Source of the DNA: JAAURB01 sp049649525
GTDB lineage: Bacteria > Cyanobacteriota > Cyanobacteriia > Cyanobacteriales > Microcoleaceae
Direction of reading: 5' to 3'
DNA length: 64,000 nucleotides
Assembly: GCA_049649525.1 (NCBI GenBank)
Contig: JBARZE010000060.1
Location: 124,001 to 188,000 of the forward strand
Below the pieces are notes generated by a model, which had not been told where the DNA came from, ran no database searches, and worked only from the letters and a program-made list of their open reading frames with translations. Both the position numbers and the translations under genes were made by a program. Shown here piece by piece: positions 18,139 through 24,690 of this stretch (its first letter is position 1; the number at the start of each line of letters is the position of its first letter).

Positions 18139-19134
18139 GTGGAGAAGATGATACAGACAGCAATTACACCTTTTGAAACTAAGCTGGGATCGAAATTAAA
18201 AAAACAACCCATTAGCGTCTTACAAATTAATCTGGGAAAACGATGTAACCTCGCTTGTACTCATTGTCATGTCGAAGCAGGGCCAAACCGTACAGAAGAA
18301 TTATCTGAGGAAATTTGTCAACAGTTAATTCAACTGATTAACCGTTTTGATCAAATAAAAACAATTGATTTGACAGGGGGCGCACCGGAGATGAATTATG
18401 GGTTTAAGCCCCTTGTTGAAGCCGCGCGATCGCAGAATAAAGAGGTGATTGTTCGTTCTAATTTAACGATTTATTTTGTAGCAGGTTATCAGGATATTCC
18501 TGAATATTGTGCTAAAAATAAGGCGCGGATTGTGGCATCTTTACCTTGTTATCTTGAGGATAATGTCGATAAAATGCGTGGAAAAGGTGTTTATCAAGAC
18601 TCTATTGAAGCGATTAAAATTTTGAATCAATTGGGATATGGTCGCGATCCGGGGTTAATCTTAGATTTTGTTTATAATCCTCCGATTCCTAATTCAGATA
18701 ATTTTTCATTACCCCCCCAACAGCAAGGATTAGAACAAGCGTATAAAAGTTATCTTAAAAAACAGTTTGATTTAGAGTTTAATCAATTACTGACTATTAC
18801 AAATTTACCAATAGGAAGAACAAAGTTTCAGCTCAATCATCGTCACTTACATCAGAGTTATCTACAGTTTTTAGAAGAGAGCTATAATCCCACAACAGTT
18901 GAACATTTAATGTGTCGAAATGAGCTTTCAATTGATTACTTAGGAAAGGTCTATGATTGTGACTTTAATCAAATGGAAAATATCCCGGCTAGGTTGCCAA
19001 ATGGGGAAGCTTTAACGGTTAATAAATTGCTAGAAATGAATGATTTAGATGTAATCCAAAATATTAAAACGGCTGCATACTGTTATGGTTGTACGGCGGG
19101 ATCGGGTTCAAGCTGCGGTGGTTCTTTAGTTTAG
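18139..19134 (+). CDS. arsS: Arsenosugar-biosynthesis radical SAM protein (ArsS-like)
   Basis: A 331-residue radical SAM enzyme. The [4Fe-4S] motif is CNLACTHCHVEAGPNRTE and the SAM-binding region includes IDLTGGAPEMNYGF. The C-terminal Cys-rich end (MCRNELSIDYLGKVYDCDFNQ, then CYGCTAGSGSSCGGS) is typical of the ArsS radical SAM/Cys-rich family. ArsS adenosylates methylated arsenic on the route to oxo-arsenosugars. Two TVP38-family membrane proteins follow closely on the same strand, a pairing seen with this family. No arsM or ars regulator is in view. The start may be the GTG at 18139 or the ATG at 18148. Function is inferred from the family. Confidence 0.85.
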   Translation: MEKMIQTAITPFETKLGSKLKKQPISVLQINLGKRCNLACTHCHVEAGPNRTEELSEEICQQLIQLINRFDQIKTIDLTGGAPEMNYGFKPLVEAARSQNKEVIVRSNLTIYFVAGYQDIPEYCAKNKARIVASLPCYLEDNVDKMRGKGVYQDSIEAIKILNQLGYGRDPGLILDFVYNPPIPNSDNFSLPPQQQGLEQAYKSYLKKQFDLEFNQLLTITNLPIGRTKFQLNHRHLHQSYLQFLEESYNPTTVEHLMCRNELSIDYLGKVYDCDFNQMENIPARLPNGEALTVNKLLEMNDLDVIQNIKTAAYCYGCTAGSGSSCGGSLV

Positions 19135-19148
19135 TATTCTTTATTACT

Positions 19149-19877
19149 ATGAATGAACAATCTACTTTATCTCAGAAAAAATCAATGTCCAAAACGATTA
19201 AACTGATTTTGTTAGCGGTTGGGATAGCCGCTTTAATTATTGGAGGAAAATTCTTGGGTGTACAACAACTTTTGATTAATACATTAGACTGGATTAAAGG
19301 CTTAGGAGCAATAGGAATTGCTGCATTTATTGTTATTTATATTTTAGCAACGGTTTTATTTATTCCCGGTTCTTTACTGACCCTGGGTGCGGGTGTTTTA
19401 TATGGCGTAATTGGCGGATCAATTTGTGTGTCTGTTGCTTCAACGTTGGGGGCAGCTTGTGCTTTTTTGATTGGCCGCTATTTAGCCAGAGGTTGGGTGT
19501 CGAAAAAAATTGAAGAAAATGAAAAGTTTAAGGTAATTGATGAAGCCGTTGCCCAGGAAGGCTGGAAAATTGTCGGGTTAACTCGACTGTCTCCTATTTT
19601 TCCGTTTAACTTTTTGAACTATGCTTTTGGCTTAACAAAGGTGAGCTTTCAAGACTATATTTTAGCCTCTTGGATTGGGATGATGCCGGGAACCATTATG
19701 TATGTTTATCTGGGTTCTTTAGCGGGAGAATTAGCTACATTAGGGGCAGATGGTAGAACTCGGACAACAGCCGAATGGGTGCTTTATGGAGTCGGTTTAA
19801 TCGCCACCATTGCCGTAACTATTTATGTGACTAAAATTGCGAAACAAGCCTTAAATCAAAAAATTGCAGAAGAATAA
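19149..19877 (+). CDS. TVP38/TMEM64 (VTT domain) membrane protein 1
   Basis: A 242-residue integral membrane protein of the DedA-related TVP38/TMEM64 family. After a basic N-terminus it shows a first helix (LILLAVGIAALIIGGKFLG), the VTT core LFIPGSLLTLGAGVLYGVIG with SVASTLGAACAFLIGRYLAR, then the signature GLTRLSPIFPFNFLNYAFGL and MMPGTIMYVYLG. Members probably act as lipid scramblases or transporters in the inner or thylakoid membrane. The ATG at 19149 is chosen because the longer frame from 19089 overlaps the arsS 3' end. The next gene begins right after its stop, so the two form an operon with arsS. Confidence 0.9.
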   Translation: MNEQSTLSQKKSMSKTIKLILLAVGIAALIIGGKFLGVQQLLINTLDWIKGLGAIGIAAFIVIYILATVLFIPGSLLTLGAGVLYGVIGGSICVSVASTLGAACAFLIGRYLARGWVSKKIEENEKFKVIDEAVAQEGWKIVGLTRLSPIFPFNFLNYAFGLTKVSFQDYILASWIGMMPGTIMYVYLGSLAGELATLGADGRTRTTAEWVLYGVGLIATIAVTIYVTKIAKQALNQKIAEE

Positions 19878-20564
19878 ATGACTGGATTCATGTTAATTAA
19901 ATATTTAACCTATCTCAAACTTCGCTATCTTATATTTCTCTTATTTTTCATTATAATTATAGGGTTAGTTTATGGGGGATTGAATCAGTTAGACATGAAT
20001 CCGACTACAATTGTTGCACAAATGGAACAGTGGGGACATTGGGCAATTCTTGGGTTTTTAGGATTATATTTAGGCTTAACCTTTGTCGGAATTCCAGCTA
20101 TCCCAATTACCGTAGCTGGGGGTGTATTTTTTGGTATTATTTGGGGAACTTTGTTATCTGTTTTTGGTGCAACAGTCGGGGCAATTGCTGCTTTTGGATT
20201 AACTCGATCTTATCTGAGAAATTGGGTACAAAAAAAACTCGCCGATCATCAAGGCTTAGTCAAATTTAATCGCGCCGCTACCAATAATCCATTAAAATTT
20301 GTGCTGTTTGTTCGTCTCGCTCCCGTTTTCCCTTTTAATTTATCAAATTTTTTATTTGGACTGACACCGATTGGTTATAAACCCTATATTGTTGGCACAT
20401 TCTTTGGTATTATTCCAGGTACATTCGCTTATACTTGGCTGGGAGTAACAGGAAAACAAGCCATTGAACAAGGCGATCGCCTAGCTATCTTTCTCAGTTT
20501 AACTGTTGGAATAATATTATGTTTGTTGCCATTATTTAAGAGGATAGGAAATAGTGAATTATGA
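19878..20564 (+). CDS. TVP38/TMEM64 (VTT domain) membrane protein 2
   Basis: A 228-residue paralogue of the preceding gene. It has an N-terminal helix (YLIFLLFFIIIIGLVYGGL), the core AIPITVAGGVFFGIIWGTLL with VGAIAAFGLTRSYLR, and the signature FVRLAPVFPFNLSNFLFGLT with IIPGTFAYTWLGV. Its ATG follows the TAA of the first paralogue with no gap, which indicates translational coupling. Both paralogues keep the two half-helix motifs, so each is probably active, perhaps as a heteromer. The stop codon lies inside a tandem TGAATTA repeat, which suggests that the 3' end was extended or trimmed by that repeat. Confidence 0.9.
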   Translation: MTGFMLIKYLTYLKLRYLIFLLFFIIIIGLVYGGLNQLDMNPTTIVAQMEQWGHWAILGFLGLYLGLTFVGIPAIPITVAGGVFFGIIWGTLLSVFGATVGAIAAFGLTRSYLRNWVQKKLADHQGLVKFNRAATNNPLKFVLFVRLAPVFPFNLSNFLFGLTPIGYKPYIVGTFFGIIPGTFAYTWLGVTGKQAIEQGDRLAIFLSLTVGIILCLLPLFKRIGNSEL

Positions 20565-20575
20565 ATTATGAATTA
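20555..20575. repeat. Three tandem TGAATTA heptamers
   Basis: Three perfect copies of the heptamer TGAATTA followed by TGAG. It belongs to the short tandem repeats common between cyanobacterial genes. The TGA stop of the preceding membrane-protein gene is formed by the second copy. Confidence 0.85.
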
Positions 20576-20601
20576 TGAGTAAAGCAACAGGTAATGAGCA
20601 C

Positions 20602-21159
20602 TCAGTCTCCCCGTCTCCCCCGTCTCCCCACCTCCCCGTCTGCCATATCCTCCATGTCTCCCAAGTCCTCCTTACTCCTCTTTTCCCGCCGACGTTGGGC
20701 AAACCAAGACTGTAATTGCTGACAACAAGCCGACTCTAAAATCCCTCCCAATACAGCCAAACGATGAAAAGAATAATGACTATCCGGAATATTAGCAACG
20801 GTACGAATAACGCCAGTTTTAGGATCGTCAGCCCCATAAACCAATAAACCCAAACGGGCTTGAATAATTGCCCCCGCACACATCGGACAGGGTTCTAAAG
20901 TAACATAAAGGGTACAATCATTTAAATGCCAATTTTGTTGCTGTTGACCCGCTTGACGTAAGGCTAAGATTTCAGCATGGGCAGTGGGATCGCAATCTCT
21001 TTCCCGACGATTTTCAGCCTCAGCCAACACCTCCCCCAAAGCATTAATAATAACAGCCCCGACTGGCACTTCACCTGACATTCCGGCTGACTCGGCTAAG
21101 GCGATCGCCCGCTGCATCCAATGGCGATGAGTTGTATAGTGATGGGTAGGGGTCTTCAT
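20602..21159 (-). CDS. tadA: tRNA-specific adenosine deaminase TadA
   Basis: A 185-residue deaminase that converts A34 to inosine in tRNA-Arg(ACG). The zinc site is complete: His and the proton-shuttle Glu are in PTAHAEILALRQAG and the two cysteines in LEPCPMCAGAIIQARLG. The N-terminal helix HRHWMQRAIALAESAG and the loop GEVPVGAVII are also typical. The family usually ends soon after the segment LQSWFAQRR. Here about 24 extra residues (ending GEVGRRGRRGD) are read from a purine-rich simple repeat, so the tail is probably recent and without function. The gene is divergent from the protease gene with only 15 bases between their start codons. Confidence 0.93.
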   Translation of the reverse strand: MKTPTHHYTTHRHWMQRAIALAESAGMSGEVPVGAVIINALGEVLAEAENRRERDCDPTAHAEILALRQAGQQQQNWHLNDCTLYVTLEPCPMCAGAIIQARLGLLVYGADDPKTGVIRTVANIPDSHYSFHRLAVLGGILESACCQQLQSWFAQRRREKRSKEDLGDMEDMADGEVGRRGRRGD

Positions 21160-21174
21160 TGTTGGGAATGTGTA

Positions 21175-22056
21175 ATGAACCTGTTGAAAACCGTTGCCTT
21201 ACTCGGCTTATTAAGCGGCTTACTCATCGGAATTTGCTATTGGCTAATTGGTGGAATAACAGGTATATTAATTGGCATCGTCCTCGCCGAGGCGATGAAT
21301 CTAATTTCTTGGTTTTATTCTGATAAAATTGCCCTCAATACCTATCGCGCCCAACCCCTCAGTTCCGAAGCGGCCCCAGAATTACATAGTATGGTACAAC
21401 ATTTGTGCGATCGCGCGGGTTTACCCATGCCGCAGTTGTACATTGTACCCACCCAAGCCCCCAATGCTTTCGCCACTGGACGAGACCCTCAACACGCCGC
21501 TATTGCTGTGACAGAAGGGATTTTAAAGCTGTTACCCGAAGATGAATTGCAAGGTGTCATTGCCCACGAATTGAGTCATATCAAAAATCGCGATACTTTA
21601 ACCCAGGCGGTGGCTGCGACTGTCGCGGGTGCGATTGCTTCATTAACGCAGATTGCTCAATTTTACACTATTTTCGGGGGATCTCGTCGTCAGCAACGCA
21701 ATAGTAACCCATTGATGAGGTTATTAACCGTGATGATAGCGCCTGTGGCGGCAACGGTGATACAAATGGCGATTTCTCGGACTCGGGAATATGCGGCGGA
21801 TGCGGGGGCGGCGAAATTAACCAGAAATCCTCGGGGCTTAGCCAAGGCATTACAACGTTTAGATAGCGCTGCCCGAAACGTACCGCTACAAACCCATCCT
21901 GCTTTTGAACCGTTGTTAATTATGAACGGATTTTCGGGGCAGAGGATGGCAATATTATTTTCAACTCATCCGGCAACCGAAGCAAGAATTCAGGCGTTAT
22001 TAAAGTTAGAACAAGACATCACTAATTTACCCTCAGATTCTTTACTCAAACCCTAA
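21175..22056 (+). CDS. htpX: HtpX-like M48 membrane metalloprotease
   Basis: A zinc protease of 293 residues from the chosen start. Two N-terminal membrane segments (TVALLGLLSGLLIGICYWLI and the following helix) precede the HExxH zinc site GVIAHELSHIKNRDT. The third ligand Glu is in SRTREYAADAGAAKLT, and two further hydrophobic helices lie between. HtpX-type proteases degrade damaged membrane proteins from the cytoplasmic side. The ATG at 21175 (MNLLKTVALL) is chosen over 21121 because the longer version overlaps tadA and adds non-conserved residues. It shares a very short divergent promoter region with tadA. Confidence 0.9.
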   Translation: MNLLKTVALLGLLSGLLIGICYWLIGGITGILIGIVLAEAMNLISWFYSDKIALNTYRAQPLSSEAAPELHSMVQHLCDRAGLPMPQLYIVPTQAPNAFATGRDPQHAAIAVTEGILKLLPEDELQGVIAHELSHIKNRDTLTQAVAATVAGAIASLTQIAQFYTIFGGSRRQQRNSNPLMRLLTVMIAPVAATVIQMAISRTREYAADAGAAKLTRNPRGLAKALQRLDSAARNVPLQTHPAFEPLLIMNGFSGQRMAILFSTHPATEARIQALLKLEQDITNLPSDSLLKP

Positions 22057-22129
22057 TTCTTTTAGACGATGTCACGGCGAATGCTTTTCAATTAAAATGA
22101 TCGGTAACGCTCAAGAGTGAGGAAATAGA

Positions 22130-22519
22130 ATGAATGAACCAACAGTTCCCAAAGAATCTGCTTTAGTCGAACAATCTACGACTGAAATTGTGCCGGAAAC
22201 CCAATCTAAACCGGAGGAAATGAAGCAGGAAACAGAAGAATTGATGGCAGCCATTAACAGAATGGTTCAATCTGAACTCCAAGCCGCCGAGGACTTTACG
22301 GAAGAGGCTTATATTAATGCAGTTCGCAATGCGAGGCAAACCATCGAACAATTTCGGTTAATTGATAAAGATCAACTAGAAAATTCAATTGATCAGTTTG
22401 AAACCGATGCCAAGCAGAACTTAGAAGGCATGGTTAAAGACATTGCTGATTTTGGCGATCGCATTTCCAAAGCAGCCCAAGCAGCCTGGGATGTATTGAC
22501 AGCACCCAGAGAGTCTTAA
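22130..22519 (+). CDS. Conserved-looking hypothetical helical protein
   Basis: A 129-residue acidic protein that I do not recognise by name. It is almost all predicted helix: an N-terminal disordered Glu/Thr-rich part (to about residue 30), then heptad-like stretches (ELMAAINRMVQSELQAAEDF, AVRNARQTIEQFRLIDKDQ) and a C-terminal amphipathic helix (DFGDRISKAAQAAWDVLTA). No signal peptide or catalytic motif is seen. Similar small coiled-coil proteins are common in cyanobacterial genomes. A terminator hairpin follows 37 bases after the stop, so it is an independent or last gene after the protease gene. Confidence 0.7.
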   Translation: MNEPTVPKESALVEQSTTEIVPETQSKPEEMKQETEELMAAINRMVQSELQAAEDFTEEAYINAVRNARQTIEQFRLIDKDQLENSIDQFETDAKQNLEGMVKDIADFGDRISKAAQAAWDVLTAPRES

Positions 22520-22555
22520 ATCACGCAAAAATTATTGTTATTAAATCTTCGTTGT

Positions 22556-22580
22556 GGCACAGTTCGGCTGTGCCTTTGTT
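22556..22580 (+). terminator. Rho-independent terminator
   Basis: A perfect seven-pair stem, GGCACAG with CTGTGCC, around the loop TTCGG, followed by TTTGTT. It lies 37 bases after the stop of the small helical-protein gene. Confidence 0.8.
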
Positions 22581-22615
22581 GTTAGTTTACCCAACATTGT
22601 TATAGGTAAGTAGAG

Positions 22616-22631
22616 ACGTTACATGTAACGT
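22616..22631. repeat. Dispersed 16-nt palindrome ACGTTACATGTAACGT, copy 1
   Basis: A perfect palindrome preceded by TAGAG. The same core with the same GTAGAG lead occurs at 63225-63240, and a 12-nt core occurs twice in the tandem repeat near 40.2 kb. This is a dispersed intergenic repeat. Confidence 0.85.
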
Positions 22632-22649
22632 TTGTAATTGAGTCAGGTA

Positions 22650-22685
22650 GACTTGGGAGACTTGGGAGACTTGGGAGACTTGGGA
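22650..22685. repeat. Four tandem GACTTGGGA nonamers
   Basis: Four perfect copies of a nine-base unit in the gap before proS. Related purine-rich repeats form the C-terminal coding tail of tadA at 20602-20670. Confidence 0.85.
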
Positions 22686-22841
22686 GAGAAAAGAGATGAA
22701 CTATTCCCTAATTCATAATTCATCATTCATAATTTACCGTTCCCTTTTTATGATATCCTTAAATTCAATTGCGGCAGGATTAAACTAGATTCAAACCGTT
22801 AATTTTTATAGTTAATATTGGACAGATAGGAAAAAGGAATC

Positions 22842-24335
22842 ATGGCAAAAGAAAAAGCAGATCTCCTCAAAATTACTCCCCGCGATCAAGACTATTCTCG
22901 CTGGTATTTAGATATCGTAGATCGGGCTAATTTAGCCGAAGAATCTGGGGTGCGAGGTTGCATGGTGATTCGTCCTGAAGGCTTTGCTATTTGGGAAAAT
23001 ATGCAGCAAACCTTAGATAAAATGTTCAAAGATACTGGACATAGCAATGCTTATTTTCCTCTGTTTATTCCAGTGAGTTATTTCTCCAAAGAAGCGAAAC
23101 ACGTTTCTGGTTTTGCTAAAGAATGTGCAGTCGTTACTCATCACCGTTTAACCACTACAGATGAAGGGCAAATAACCGTTGATCCTGAAGCAGAATTAGG
23201 AGAACCTTTAGTGGTTCGTCCCACCAGTGAAACGATTATTTGGTCAACTTATCGCAAGTGGATTCAAAGTTATCGAGATTTACCTTTATTACTCAATCAA
23301 TGGGTAAATGTTTGCCGTTGGGAACTGAGAACTAGACCGTTTTTAAGAACTACTGAATTTCTCTGGCAAGAAGGACATACTGCCCACGCAACCGCCGAAG
23401 AAGCAGAAGCCGAAGCAATGCAAATGTTGCAGGTTTATCGCACTTTTGTAGAAGATTATTTAGCCATTCCGGTATGGGCGGGTAAAAAGACAGAAAACGA
23501 GAAATTTCCGGGGGCAGAACATACTTATACCATTGAAACCATGACCCAAGATAAACGGGCAATTCAAGTGGGAACCAGTCATAATTTAGGTACGACTTTT
23601 TCTAAGGCGTTTGATGTTACTTTTTTATCTGCTGAAGGTACTCAAGAATATCCCTTTGCCACCAGTTGGGGAATTACCACTCGCATGATTGGAACCTTAA
23701 TTATGGTTCATTCAGACGATCAAGGTTTTGTCTGTCCGCCACGCATTGCACCTTTACAAGTGATTGGGGTTCCGATTTATCGTAAGGATAAGGAAAAAGC
23801 AGACGTTATCGCTAAATTTGAACAACTTCAGCAACAATTTAAAGCCAGTGGTCAGTTTTCTTTTAAAGTCGATAGTCGAGAAAATCTTAGTCCTGGATTT
23901 AAATTTAATGATTGGGAATTGAAAGGTATTCCGCTACGTTTAGAAATAGGGCCGAGAGATTTAAAAAATGAAAAAGCCGTGTTAGTTCGTCGAGATACGG
24001 GTGAAAAAGTTATTATCGATCAAGCTGAATTAGAGACTAAAATTCCCGCACTACTCGAAGAAATTCATCAGAACTTATTTGAGAAAGCAAAAGCATTTCA
24101 AACGGAAAATACTTATGATATTTCAAGTTATGAAGAACTGAAAAATAGCGTTGAAGAAAAGTCTGGATTTTATCGCGCTTATTTTGCCGGAACACCAGAA
24201 GACGAAGAACAAATTCAAGAAGAAACAAAAACAACAGGGCGTTGTATTCCTTTAGAACAAACGGATACAGAAGGAAAGTGTTTCTATACGGGTAAACCAA
24301 CAAAACAGCAAGTTATTTTTGCTCGGGCTTACTAA
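22842..24335 (+). CDS. proS: Prolyl-tRNA synthetase, archaeal/eukaryal type (ProS type 3)
   Basis: A 497-residue class II synthetase that charges tRNA-Pro. It begins ITPRDQDYSRWYLDIV. Motif 2 is in NVCRWELRTRPFLRTTEFLWQEGHT, cited as a landmark, and motif 3 in GTLIMVHSDDQGFVCPPRIAP. The anticodon-binding domain follows. The C-terminus has the extra domain of the archaeal/eukaryal form with Cys in TTGRCIPLEQTDTEGKCFY and the terminal Tyr in FARAY. It lacks the YbaK-like insertion of the 570-600-residue bacterial ProS. ATG at 22842 follows AGGAAAAAGG. The type differs from that in many cyanobacteria, so transfer in the past is likely. Confidence 0.93.
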   Translation: MAKEKADLLKITPRDQDYSRWYLDIVDRANLAEESGVRGCMVIRPEGFAIWENMQQTLDKMFKDTGHSNAYFPLFIPVSYFSKEAKHVSGFAKECAVVTHHRLTTTDEGQITVDPEAELGEPLVVRPTSETIIWSTYRKWIQSYRDLPLLLNQWVNVCRWELRTRPFLRTTEFLWQEGHTAHATAEEAEAEAMQMLQVYRTFVEDYLAIPVWAGKKTENEKFPGAEHTYTIETMTQDKRAIQVGTSHNLGTTFSKAFDVTFLSAEGTQEYPFATSWGITTRMIGTLIMVHSDDQGFVCPPRIAPLQVIGVPIYRKDKEKADVIAKFEQLQQQFKASGQFSFKVDSRENLSPGFKFNDWELKGIPLRLEIGPRDLKNEKAVLVRRDTGEKVIIDQAELETKIPALLEEIHQNLFEKAKAFQTENTYDISSYEELKNSVEEKSGFYRAYFAGTPEDEEQIQEETKTTGRCIPLEQTDTEGKCFYTGKPTKQQVIFARAY

Positions 24336-24690
24336 TAGTTGGGGTTAAGATATTAATCATCATTAGAGTAGAGGCGTTATATCCAGCGTCTCTATATCAA
24401 ATTCAATATCCCCTTTTTATCTAGATATTAGTCATATCGTCACTCAATCAGAACCCAAAAATAACAAAACTGGCTACAAAATAGTAAGAGAAGTTACAAA
24501 GTTGTAAATAAAAGGTAGACAAGAGATAGATTGATTCAGTTAAGGCTAGGGGATCATTTTTTGTGTGTTAGGTTAGTGTTTAACCCTGGCTGATGCTCGT
24601 TTTCAGTTAAGTTTTATCAACTTGGCTCAATTCGTATTGGGGTAATATCTAACTCAATATTTAGCTCACATCTCACCTGGTCACCCAGTC
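24336..24690. other. Intergenic region upstream of the Amt-kinase gene
   Basis: About 355 bases, AT-rich. It holds a degenerate inverted repeat near 24369-24395 (TAGAGGCGT paired with GCGTCTCTA, related in style to the dispersed palindrome) and a candidate NtcA site at 24484-24497. The rest shows no ORF or RNA gene that I recognise. Confidence 0.5.
24484..24497 (+). promoter_or_regulatory. Candidate NtcA-binding site GTA-N8-TAC
   Basis: The sequence GTAAGAGAAGTTAC fits the NtcA consensus GTA(N8)TAC exactly. It lies about 190 bases upstream of the ATG of the ammonium-transporter/kinase fusion, a gene for which nitrogen control is expected. No well-spaced -10 box (TAnnnT about 22 bases downstream) is clear, so activity is not certain. 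Confidence 0.5.
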
